Assembly: GCA_022749755.1 (NCBI GenBank)
Contig: CM040449.1
Location: 8,379,657-8,443,656, forward strand
Source: Azadirachta indica
Taxonomy: Eukaryota > Streptophyta > Magnoliopsida > Sapindales > Meliaceae
Length of the DNA stretch: 64,000 nucleotides
Direction: 5' to 3'
Below the pieces are notes generated by a model. That model had not been told where the DNA came from. It saw nothing but the letters and a program-made list of their open reading frames with translations, and did no database searches. Below are positions 37,326 to 48,008 of this stretch, one piece after another. The stretch's first letter is position 1. Each line of letters begins with the position of its first letter. A program made the translations under genes and the position numbers.

Positions 37326-39899
37326 CTCTCAGTGAGCTTCGATATTGCTGGGCCTTTAGATCCAAAATTAGACTATTACACTCCTTTTTTGAGTTGTAGA
37401 GAGTAAGGCACACTACGTCCCTTAGATTGCATTAGATGGTTTGAGAATCATGATATTGCACCTTAGGAGACTGGTTTGAATTTGAATGGAGGGATCTATT
37501 ACTGCTACTTGTTGCTACTTTAATACTTGAAAAATACTTTGAAAAAGCACATAATACAAACTATAAATCTAAGATATGTATGAGAGCAAACTAGTGCTAA
37601 TAACAATGTAAAGGAACACAATAATTTAATGGTGGATTGCAATTAGATTAATATTGAATAGACTGGCTCACTATAATATTCAATATAATTGATTACGATT
37701 TGACAAATTTAAGGTTGCAGACAAAGTTTTTTAGAGGCTAAAATAACTAGTTTAAGGTCAAAAGACACAGGAAAAGTGACAGAAAAATAAAGGAGTGTTC
37801 AAGCTTCACACAAATGATGAATGATTGCTGAAAAGTAAGCCAAAACCATGAGTGTTGTGTTGAAGAGAAAAATGCTCTTCAAGGTTATGATTCAAGGCTA
37901 ATGGATGCTAGACCTTAATAATGAGATAATTTGGTGTGTTTTGGTGTGGTGATGATATTATATTATCATTTCTTTAAACGTGGAATCATAAGTTTATATA
38001 ATCTGTGATGTGAAGTTGTAGTAGATTAAGACTAACTCATGTAATCCTATTATAATGTAAGTCAATTTCCTCAAGACAAGATTTTATCTAAGTATTAAAT
38101 TAGTATAATTTAATTCTAATTAAAAGAAAAGTGTTAAAAACTCCTGTTTGTAATAAAACACTTATTCTGAATAATTTTATTTATGATAAAAATTTTATTT
38201 TAATTAGAGCTAGATTAATTAAATAAGGCTCTTAGGTTAAAAAGACTTTTAAATTTTTGAGCTCTTTAAATAAGAAGACTTTTTGGACTTTTGTGTTCTT
38301 TATACATTAGCCTAATCATATAATGGATCATTTGAGTCTAAATTCTCCCAAAATAGGTTAGGTCTTAGATATTATATTGATTTGGGCAAAACTTGGGCTT
38401 ATTTTACTTTCCACATCGTAGCCCATAATTTAAGCCTCAAAAAGTAACTTGGGCCTACATATGCTTTTGTATATATTACTTGGTAAAATGACATAATTTT
38501 GTTTGGGCTTCAGCTTAAGCCCATAGTCAATTTTTATTTATCAACATTAGTCCCTTAATCGTACAAGTTGTGTAAGTTTCTCAAAACGAGCAATCTTATA
38601 AGATCAATATCCTTGATCTTCAACCCATAATATTCTATATTTCTCGAAATTGTTATCGTTTTGTTCATATTAACATAATGTACCACAATGTTGAATTTTG
38701 AAGATTCCCAACATATTTACTAAATGCTATCATCATATACGCATATCTGTCTTAATCTTATAACTACTAACCTTAACTTTTAATCTTACCTTATATAACT
38801 AGGACAAAGCAAAAGACTAAGGTAAACAAAGTTTCTAAAAAAAAGAGAGCTTGCCAACTCTACGGTCCTTGCTTTCAAGCAGCTTGGTGCTAGAACACTT
38901 CATTAAGAAAGATCAAAGTTAAGGAAGACTTTGAGACTCAATCCTCTCTTCCCTAGAAAAAGGGAAAATGGCATTCGATATGTGCCATTGATTGGTATAG
39001 AAGACTCAGGCTCTGACCCACTTGAATAGAAGAGAAGACTAAACCTCGAGAAGTATATTATTTCTTGGGGATTCATCATAGCTGGTCGCGTGTTCCATGT
39101 TCGTAACCTTTAAACCCTACTCCCAGTGATGCGAAGACTTGTTTCATTACTTAATGAGTATAAGGCTTCGCTGATTTGTTCTCTTGCCATATCAGATACA
39201 ACTTTCGATTTCCTTTGTATGAAATACTAACCATTTTAAAAGATGACTTTTGAATTTACGAATGACTAGAATTGTGAGTTACCGCTTTAGTGACGTTACA
39301 CACACACACCTATACCTACACCCATACACATATAAAGTATATATATTGGACATGAAATTTAGATGGAAAATTATCATGGGAAGCATAAGTGGATCCAAAA
39401 GAAATAGAATTAGAAGATTATAAAAGATAAATCAAAATCAACAGCTCCAACAAAGCTACACGTAAAAACAAAAGCCCAATTTCGGAACACAAAACAAGTC
39501 AATAAAAATGACAAATTCAAAATAAAAATCATTCAAAAGAAATAGAATTAGAAAATTAAGGAATGTACTGATTTGAAGAAAAATCTAGATATGAAGAAAA
39601 CTGCAATCAGCGATAATGCAAGGAAAAAGATCGAGTACTCACAGATTAAACCCTTGCATTGTAACAGTCCTTGATGTTATAATTCAATGATCTTCAATTA
39701 GTGACAGTGCAAGTAATCGATTAGGTTACAAGTAAGTGGAGGCACATAATAGTGAGAGAAGGGCTAGCCAGTGGGTAGTGGGTGGTTATACAAATGAACT
39801 TAGGTCAATTTACTATTTCTTCTCTTTTTTAGTTTTAATTTAAAATTAATGTTTATTTTTTGTATTTAAGAAATTAATTATAGTTTAAAATATAAAAAA
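37326..39899. other. Non-coding stretch, composition mixed
   Basis: No supported gene. Around 38300-38600 GGGCTT and AAGCCC words recur (GGGCAAAACTTGGGCTT, TTTAAGCC, GGGCCTACAT, TTGGGCTTCAGCTTAAGCCC), resembling ends of decayed plant transposons. Around 38860-39200 the DNA is GC-richer and less low-complexity. A CACACACACC tract lies near 39300. The origin is unknown. Confidence 0.35.
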
Positions 39900-40111
39900 A
39901 TTATAATCAATAAACTTTAATGGGGAAGCAAGGCAGGTCCAGGAAAATTATAATCCTTACCTCCAGCCTGCTTTCAAAACTGGAATGTGCTCTTGTCCCT
40001 ATCTCTAACCCAATTCCCTAATTTTATTAAAAACTCCCCCCAATTCCTAGCTCGAATGGGTCTAACACGCATAGGTCCTCGTTTTTGCAAGAAAATTTGC
40101 CGTCCCTACTA
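39900..40111. mobile_element. Partial GGGATGRCAA-family MITE
   Basis: Begins near AATGGGGAAGCAAGGCAGG and ends TTTGCCGTCCCTA, the same right end as the elements at 4511 and 59399. The left terminus is missing or too diverged, so this is a fragment. Confidence 0.4.
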
Positions 40112-41130
40112 ATAGTGATATGTTGTAGATAGCTATAAGAACTAAATTATCAAAAAAAAGAAATTTATTTTATCTTGTTAGTTTACCAAAGTATCAGGAT
40201 AAAAATGATAATATTTTCACAAGTCAAATTAACAGAAGTTAAATTAAAAGATATCTTTTTATTTACTCAAAGTTTAGGAGATGTTTAACACAGTATAAAA
40301 GTCCAAAGAATATCCCTCAAATTAATTTTTAATAATTATTTACTGGATTATTGAAATTTTCAAATAATTTTATCTCAAAAGATAGCTCAAGGGATGTTTA
40401 GCATAGTTAATTATTTTTAAATTATAATTTATTAGTGTTAAATTTAGATTTTCTTAATATTAATGAAAAAATTATTTCGTGTTGTAAGTACTGTGCTTAT
40501 TGATATATATTATCGGTTTCATGAAATAATATAAAATATATATGTGGTGTAATATTAAATAGTATATTTTCATTGTCCAAATTTAAGGTTGAAATTATAA
40601 TGAGTTTTTTTCTTCATATTTTCATTATAATTTAAAAGGAAAGACATTTTTTTCCTCTAATAATAAGCAAAAATAATAGAAAACTAGTTAGTTGAAACAA
40701 ATTATATAATTGCAGTGTTATATTTTAATAAATATTGTATAGTCAGACAAAAATATCTTGAAAGTTTAATTCTCGCCAAACTAAATATTAAGTAGGTACA
40801 TGTGAAGCGGATAAAAACGATTCACATATTTTTATAATATATTAGCTAGAAATATATATTTACCATGCAAACATCATAAACTATAACATAATTCACGTTA
40901 ACATAAATTTTATTTAAGAGTATGAGTGAAATTATTTTTATTTATATTTTTTAAAATATTTTATTATTTATTTAATGTTTACAATTTATAAAAAGTAGAA
41001 ATGTAAAAAATATTAATTTTTAAAATTTTTAAAATGTAAAAATATTAATTTCTTTTTTATTTTAAAAATGTAAAAATTTGGATTGGATTACAAGCTTCAA
41101 AGCAATTTTGTTGTACTTTTATCCGCTAAA
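40112..41130. other. AT-rich stretch with an inverted relic of the 23.6/28.7 kb sequence
   Basis: The sequence at about 40190-40310 (AAAATGATAATATT, AAAGATATCTTTTTATTTACTC, ATGTTTAACACAGT, AGAATATCC) resembles the reverse complement of 28640-28780 and of 23600-23690. This indicates a dispersed repeat family in opposite orientation here. No gene. Confidence 0.4.
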
Positions 41131-41706
41131 TTTTGGGAAAAGTTAATATATTCCTTTAAATTTTGAAAAAAACAAGATACTCCTTACGTTTGGAGAAAGG
41201 AAAACTCCCTGTAATTATTATTTATATTTTAATTTAACTATTTTACCTTTCTACTATTAAAAATATATAAAATAATTATATTATATTTATTTTTTATTTT
41301 ATAAAAATCAACATAATTTTATTGTAATATTTAAATTTAAAAATTATAATAATATTTTAACCCTTAATTATTTCTTTCCTTCAAAATTTATAATCAAATA
41401 TTTATAATATCTAATTATATATAATTTCTAAAATATACAATTGATAATAAATTTAGAAGAAAATAAATAATTAATTGTCAAAATATTATTATTTTTAAAT
41501 TTAAATGTCAAAATAAGATTATATTAGTTATTAGAAAAAAAAAAAATAAAAATAATATAATTATTTTAAATATTTTTAATAGTAAAAAAATAAAATAGTT
41601 AAATTAAGATATAAATAATAAGTATAAGGAGTATCTTGATTTTTTCTAAAATTCAAAAGAAAGTATTTTCTTTTTTTAAAAAATTTATATCTGCTTTTCC
41701 CCAAAA
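41131..41706. mobile_element. Foldback MITE with very long inverted arms
   Basis: The left half from TTTTGGGAAAAG reads through AACAAGATACTCCTTA, TTATTTATATTTTAATTTAACTA, TACTATTAAAAATAT, ATATTTAAATTT and AATAATATTTT. The reverse complement of the right half reads TTTTGGGGAAAAG, ATCAAGATACTCCTTA, TTATTTATATCTTAATTTAACTA, TACTATTAAAAATAT and so on in the same order. Each arm is about 250 bp and the unpaired centre is small. A transcript through it would form a long hairpin. It ends about 320 bp upstream of the PS1 start codon. Non-coding. Confidence 0.75.
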
Positions 41707-42028
41707 AATCAAAGGATAAATTATAAAATCCTTAATTTATATTTATGCATTATTCACACATTTCGGTAAAGAAAACAACTAGTACCCTAAAAATAATATT
41801 TAATAAAAAAAATTTGAAATTAAAAAAGAAAAAAATCCTTCGCAATTGCAAACGAACGGGAAAAAATGCCGTTATACCGAAAATTGTAACGGCCGCCTTT
41901 TCAAAAATTCAAAATCCATTTCCCTAGTTAAATATTACATCACGGACAATAGAAACTCGAATCGTTCCTTGTTCGTTTCTTCTAAATCTAAAACCAACAT
42001 CAAGAAAGAGCTAAATCTCAGTTCTAAG
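41707..42028 (+). promoter_or_regulatory. Likely PS1 promoter and 5' leader
   Basis: Between the foldback element and the PS1 ATG. The right 150 bp become GC-richer, with CTCGAATCG and TCTAAATCTAAA, typical of a leader. No upstream in-frame ATG that outcompetes the chosen start was seen in the final 20 nt. No clear TATA box. Confidence 0.4.
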
Positions 42029-45000
42029 ATGGCTGAGAAGAAAGAGAGAAAGCCAGAAGAAGAAGGAGGAGAGATGAAAATTCCAGTTTTTACCGTCATC
42101 AAGAACGGTGCCATTCTCAAGAACATTTTCCTTGTCAACCATCCACCATCACCGCAATCAATCGCTTCCGTTCATAATGAAGAAAACACAGATCAGGAAG
42201 AAAATGGGGGGGAAATCTTGATCGTTGGTCGTCACCCTGATTGCCACATCATGTTAACTCACCCCAGTATCAGCCGATTTCATGTTCAGATTCAATCTAA
42301 TCCTTCCTTACAGAAGCTCTCTGTCATCGATTTATCATCTGGTAGCTTCTCTTTTCTCTTTTCCTTCTTGAAAATTAGTCCATTTTGGCAGTAATTTAGA
42401 AATTTGATTTTTGGGATTTTTTATTGGATTCTATTGGTTCTTGATATACTATTTGCTTTTGTAATTTTCGTGGATTTTCTTATGAATCAACTAGTTCTTG
42501 GGGTTTAACAGAAATAAAAAGGAAAGATGCTAAATGGGTTCTTGGGTTTCTTTCTTGTGCCTTCTTCTTGATTTCTTTGTTACATTTCTTGGATTCTTTA
42601 CAGTACATGGGACCTGGGTTTCGGAAAGGAGGGTTGAACCAGGAGTTCCCGTGGAGCTGAATGAAGGTGATACTATAAAGATTGGTGGCTCAACTAGGGT
42701 TTATAGACTGCATTGGGTTCCTTTGACCCGGGCTTACGACTTGGATAATCCGTTTGTTTCGCCAATGGATTTGGACTTCTTGTCCATGGCAGAATCGAAA
42801 GAAGTTGAAAATCAAGTGCTTGAAGAAGGGAATGAGGTACAAACACGTCAGGTCAGAATTAATGTCTTTGTCAGTCAAGTGTAGAATACCCATTATGCTA
42901 TTTCTGAATATCATTTTCTTTGATGTTTTCCCTTCTTCCTATGTCATTTTAATCGTACTAGTTCTAGAAATTTAATCTCAGCACCATATATTTTGTCTGT
43001 ATTATAATGTATATCTAGTATGGGATCTTCTTTGTCAATTAAGAAAAGACATTTTTGATTATTGATCATGGATGAAGTACCTAGTTTGTTAAAGTTGTTT
43101 AATTTCTTTATGTTGGCATTGTCAAGGGTGAGAGTGCTGTGTCAATTGAGAATGGGAAAACTGAAGGACAACATTCATTGGCAATAGAAGGAGCAGAAGA
43201 AAAAACATGTCAGGTGAGAAGAGATGTTTGAAAGAGTAATGGGTAAATTTTAGGTTGTAGTGTTTGTTGAAAAAATTCTTGATTCTTTTTTCTTCTGTTT
43301 TGTACCAATTTTTGTAGGGTGTGAATTCTACCTTAATTGAAGTTAAACAGACTGAAGGGAAAGAATCATTGGTACTGGAGAGCAAAGAAGAAGAAACATG
43401 TCAGGTGGGAACTTATAGTAAAACAGAAAGGTGTTCATCTTACAGTTTGTTGAACTTTTATTTTCCTTGTGTGTACAGGATGAGATTTCCGCTTCCAGTC
43501 AAGATAAAGCAATTCAGTCTTTGGACTTGGTTTTGGAGGGCATTGTCTCACTATTCTCTGATGAAAATTCAGAGTTAATTCAGATGAAAGAAATCCCATC
43601 TTCTGGGGTAGAATCAGTGGACTTGTCGTTGCCTGTTGGGGGTAATATTGCTGTCTCTGATGAGCAGCAACTTGACAAAGATAATCAGATTACATGTCTT
43701 GATGCTGTGACAGATGTTATATCAGAAAAAGAAAATTCTGACCGTCTTTTAAGAAGAGAAGAGAAATATTCCGAGGCTTCAGTGAACTTAGCTTCGCCAT
43801 GTGATTTGACTGAAGGGAAAATACTTCAAGAAAATGAACCGAGGGATGATTCAGAGGTCTGCTCGGGATCAGTCATGAAAGAATCGAAGAACTTGTCTAT
43901 AGTGTTTGGGGAAGTTCTTTCAAAGATCAATACTCAACCACTCATAGAGGAAAAACAGACAATACAGTCTCTTGCTGCTCGGCAACCTCAATCTGAGACA
44001 GGAAACAAAGAGAACTCTTATGTAGACCAGAACATGAACTCGCTGATGAACCAGAACTATGAATGTTTTGGTGATGAAAATTGCTATCTAGCAGCTGAAG
44101 TGTATGCAGAAACTGAAAACCAGAATATTTTAAGGGAAGGCCATGTACAGATGGAAACCCAAAACTTTCGTTCTATGCTTCTTGAAGCAGAATCTGTGAA
44201 CTCATCTTTGCCTTTTGGGGAAGTACTCTCAGAAATTACAGACAGCAAAAAATGCCAGACTCCACAATCCCTTTATGCTCCTGAAGGAGTATCTGCATTA
44301 GAAAACTCAGAAAATTCTCCACCAAGATCAAGTAAAAGGTCTAGCATGCATAGCATTTGGTCAAGAAGAGGTAAACCAGCTAGTGTTCTTCAGATTCAGA
44401 CAAGTAGGAGCAGGGGAAAGACAAAAGGGGATTGCGATATTGTGGATGTAGAATTGTTGCAAAAGGATAAAATGGAAAACGAATCAATATCAAAGATACT
44501 TTTCTCTGATTTAGAAGAGATGGAGGAAGAAATCTTTACTCCAAACAAGGAGAATCTCACCCCAAATACTCTACTAATGAAGTCCTCTAAAAGAAAGGCT
44601 AAGCTACAAGAAATCAAGCATTCCAGATCAAGCGTGTCAAAGTTCACCTGTCGCCCCCATATGCAGCAAGAAGAAGACCTGATCCTTACTTCAGACAAAG
44701 AGAACAAGACACCTAAGGTTCTCCGGGAGCAGAAATTAGTAAGAGACATCTCTAGAAGTCAAGTGAGATTGGAACAAGAGAGAGTACAAATGAAGAATAG
44801 AGCAGACAGGGTGCCATTTCAACCTCTACTTAACTCAGCAGGCAAGAGGAGATCAGAAACATCACTCAGTAGTGCTACTACAAGAAGCAGCAATTCTGTC
44901 AATTTTACTCAAACAGAGGTCTCTAATTCCTCATCAGGTGGAGAGGGAAGTAGATGGTGGACAATGGTAGTGGACACTACTACTCTTCTAGATAAGGAAT

Positions 45001-45940
45001 CAAGGAAGTCATTACAGCTTTTACAAGGTCTCAAGGGGACTCAATTAATCATTCCAAGAATGGGTAAGCAAATTATATAAGCATACTTGCTAATTATAAT
45101 TTTCATCACTCAGTAATCGAAAAAGTCATCAACTCATCTTTTCTGATTTAACTAGCTAATTATAATTGTCAAGCGGTCTTTTAACTGAAATATACAAACC
45201 ATTCTCTTTTAATGCAGTCATAAGAGAGCTGGATTATATGAAACAACGAAGCCTGTTCAGAAGAACATCAGAGGTTTCTTCATCTTTGGAGTGGATTGAA
45301 GAGTGTATGGGGAAAATGAATTGGTGGATTCACATACAGAGTGCCGTAGAGGAGGGAAAGCCTATTGCGCCAACCCCTCCTGCTTCTCCTCAGTCTCAAT
45401 TCAGCGAGGGGAGTGGGGGTTTCTCCTGTGGGACTACAAGCTGGAAACCATTTTTATCTCGTACAAGTTTAACAGAAATTGTTTCGCCAACAGCAGAAGA
45501 TCATATCCTAGACTGTGCTCTACTTTTTAGGAAAATGAAGAATGATGGACAACTCGTCCTGTTTAGTAACAATGTCACAATGAAGATCAAAGCAATGGCA
45601 GAGGTAACCCACTTTTTTCTCTCTCTCTCTCTCTCTCTTGCTGTATGGCATGATGATACATGGCATTGATATGGAGGTTGGTTTATTTCAGGGTTTAATC
45701 TGTGAGACAGCTCAGGAATTCCGAGAAAGTCTGGTCAACCCCTTCTCTGAGAGGTTCTTGTGGGCAGACAGCTCTCCTAGAGGACGTACTTGGTCTTACT
45801 TGGATGATGTAGTTTTGAGAGACAAGTATAGCCGCGTTGGGCCTTTGAGGAAGCCATTAAAAGGGGATGGTGCAAAGGGTTTGAAGCTCATTCTGCTGCA
45901 TAACTCTCATTATAATGCACGCATCGGTTCAGTCAGATAA
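42029..45940 (+). CDS. PS1: FHA- and PIN-domain protein PARALLEL SPINDLE 1 homologue
   Basis: Seven coding exons join in frame: 42029-42341, 42604-42851, 43127-43213, 43318-43404, 43479-45063, 45218-45603 and 45692-45940, giving 984 aa. Residues about 17-145 form an FHA phosphothreonine-binding domain (IVGRHPDC at 65-72, SISRFH at 80-85, VHGTWV at 105-110). The long middle (about 190-735) is acidic and low-complexity. Residues about 738-970 form a PIN nuclease-like fold (VVDTTTLLD with Asp744, VIRELD at 774-779, EDHILDCALLFRK at 867-879, LFSNNVTMK at 888-896). This FHA-PIN layout is that of Arabidopsis PS1, which controls spindle orientation in male meiosis II; loss gives unreduced pollen. 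Exons 3 and 4 are both 87 bp and similar in sequence. The acceptor of exon 3 (TTGTCAAG) is weak. The convergent neighbour is STOP1. Confidence 0.88.
45617..45639. repeat. TC microsatellite in PS1 intron 6
   Basis: About ten TC dinucleotides lie just after the exon 6 donor region and before the last acceptor. They may serve as a long polypyrimidine tract. Confidence 0.85.
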
Positions 45941-46439
45941 ATAAACTCCGCTTTTTGTTGAAATTTCTGATGTAACGGAATCATATGGTGCTTGGAAATC
46001 TGCGATTAATTTGAATAGAGTTTGTTTCCATGTGTACTTTCTTCTTGAATATGGCAATCTGCTATTCATTCCTATGTGGTAGTACTTTCTTCTTGAATAT
46101 GGCAATCTGCTATACATTCCTACGTGGTAGTATCATCCTATGAATGATCTGCCATACGGTCGTTGTTCAGCAGTAGTGTTCAGCGTTCAGCTTCAGCGGG
46201 GGAATTTTTCTCAGCCTCTCCCATTCATTGAGCTTTCAACTATATTAGGAAAACTTCAATAATCTTGAAGAAGTTCAATTTTCTGAAACTCAAGTGCTAA
46301 TGAACAACATTTTATTCAAGGTGAACAAATTACAAGAACATGGGATAACATTTGACTCGCCAATATGACATAAACTAGAATCCTAGTTTCCCTAATACAA
46401 GCATAAATCTGAACCTTTGAAACACCATTTGAGAGTATT
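45941..46439. other. Convergent 3' ends of PS1 and STOP1
   Basis: Only about 500 bp separate the two stop codons, so the 3' untranslated regions probably lie close together or overlap. The stretch contains the 48 bp direct duplication listed separately. Confidence 0.55.
46034..46129. repeat. 48 bp direct tandem repeat in the PS1 3' region
   Basis: GTACTTTCTTCTTGAATATG starts both copies (46034-46081 and 46082-46129). They differ at about two positions (TTCATT/TACATT and TATG/TACG), so the duplication looks recent. Confidence 0.85.
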
Positions 46440-48008
46440 CTAACTCGATTCCCCTCCAGTTTTCTGAATGTAATTACAGGACCCTGGAATAAGAAAAGAG
46501 AATGACGTCTCTGGATCATCGAATGGGGGTCGAGGGAACTCGTGAAATCCATCGAAATTACATGTATCGAAGTTCAATGGTGAGAAATAATTAGCTGGAT
46601 CATCAGCATTCACTTTGGCATCCATATCGTTTTGAACTCCAGTTCCACTACGAACATTGGAAGCAAAGTTGAAATTAATACTTCCATTCTTACTTGTTGC
46701 TTCATTGCCTTCTCTTCTGTCAGATGGCCCTGCCAGTCCTTTGATAGTTTCATCAAGAGGAATGGCAGGAGTGTGGCCTTGGAATAACGCAATGTGTCCA
46801 AAAAGCTTGTCTTTCCTTGAGAATGTTGTGCCACAGGAACAAAGCCATTTATCCTTGCCACAGTGCTTCTCGTGAGTTTTAAGATCAGCGATAACTGAGA
46901 ATTTCTTGGTGTTGCATCTGCTGCAAACATAGCTTTTGTCACAATGGGTCCTCTTGTAATGGTTTTTGACGCACAGAATAGTCTTCAAAGGCTGAAACTT
47001 TTTGTGATCCTTGTTCCGCTTACAACCAGTGTAAGGACAGGAATACCTCTTAATAAGCATTGGCTCAGAGCCAGATTCCTTGTGAGGTTTTGCAAGTGCC
47101 GCAGGGGTTTTATACTCATCCCCATGCCCTCTCATGTGCATCCGCAAATTTGCATCCCTCTTGAATCCTTTCCCACATATCGTGCAGAAGTGAGTGTGAG
47201 GTGCAAGGATTTCTTCTTTTTCCAATTGTAAGATCTCATAGGAACCAGGTGGAAGGTTCTCTCCCTCATCAGCATCTTCTTCATCTTTTAATTCATGTTC
47301 TTCAACAGCGTGGTTTTGTTGAGTCCCACTGTTACCAGCATCAATTTGGTTTGACTGATTAGAAACTTTTTTCACATCACTGCTATGTGATGGAATGCCA
47401 CCACTTATGCCTGGCCCCGGGCCAAAGGGAACACCACCAAACTGCCCAAACTGCCCAAACTGTCCAAAGGATGAAGTAGTTGCCGAAAGGGTATGCTTCA
47501 CAGATGGGAGAAGACTACCTGCTGTTGAGATCAGTTGAACTATAATTGAAGTGAGATCAGCAGTAATGAGCTGTTGTTGCTGAGCTACAAGCTCATCCGG
47601 TCGTCCCAACACTTGGCTTCTCCGACCAACAATTAAATGCACTAAATCCTGGAGTTGATGTATCTTTTGTTCCAAAAACGAAAGGTTGTTTAGCATTACT
47701 TTCGGATCCCAATCCTGCAGTTTATTGGTTTGGAGTGTCTCAGTCAGTGAAACAGGAAATTTAATTTGGTTACTGGGGTCACAAGGAAGTGAAGATTGGG
47801 TTTGAGGAGATTGGCCAAATTCTTGGAAGGGTGGGTCAATCCTAATGCCATAATCTAACATGGAGGTGTCTTCCCACTTCTGCTGATGTTGCTGGGCATT
47901 GAAATCAGGAAAAGATGGATTATCAGATGAAATTACTTTTGATATTTCATTTGCACTGGAAGAAGACTTTGCCCAAGTGTCTGTGCATACTTTATCCTTA
48001 AGATCCAT
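46440..48008 (-). CDS. STOP1: STOP1-type C2H2 zinc-finger transcription factor
   Basis: An uninterrupted 522-codon frame. It encodes a nuclear transcription factor of the STOP1/ART1 family, which activates malate transporter (ALMT1) and other genes for tolerance to protons and aluminium. The family's four zinc fingers are present: C275/C278/H291/H295 in FCTICGKGFKRDANLRMHMRGH; C324/C329 with H350/H355; C362/C365/H379/C383, a C2HC finger; and C390/C392/H405/H412. Upstream are a conserved DPKVMLNNLSFLEQKIHQLQ-type helix (101-125), a Q-rich LVAQQQQ patch, a GQF repeat (182-190) and an acidic stretch (235-250). Length and finger order match known STOP1 proteins of about 500 aa. The start MDLKDKVC is family-like. 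The coding region has no intron, but the leader has one. Confidence 0.9.
   Translation of the reverse strand: MDLKDKVCTDTWAKSSSSANEISKVISSDNPSFPDFNAQQHQQKWEDTSMLDYGIRIDPPFQEFGQSPQTQSSLPCDPSNQIKFPVSLTETLQTNKLQDWDPKVMLNNLSFLEQKIHQLQDLVHLIVGRRSQVLGRPDELVAQQQQLITADLTSIIVQLISTAGSLLPSVKHTLSATTSSFGQFGQFGQFGGVPFGPGPGISGGIPSHSSDVKKVSNQSNQIDAGNSGTQQNHAVEEHELKDEEDADEGENLPPGSYEILQLEKEEILAPHTHFCTICGKGFKRDANLRMHMRGHGDEYKTPAALAKPHKESGSEPMLIKRYSCPYTGCKRNKDHKKFQPLKTILCVKNHYKRTHCDKSYVCSRCNTKKFSVIADLKTHEKHCGKDKWLCSCGTTFSRKDKLFGHIALFQGHTPAIPLDETIKGLAGPSDRREGNEATSKNGSINFNFASNVRSGTGVQNDMDAKVNADDPANYFSPLNFDTCNFDGFHEFPRPPFDDPETSFSFLIPGSCNYIQKTGGESS

Noticed and set aside
44396..44749. 117-codon minus-strand frame within PS1 exon 5
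   Set aside because: Antisense shadow of the acidic linker; no supporting signal.
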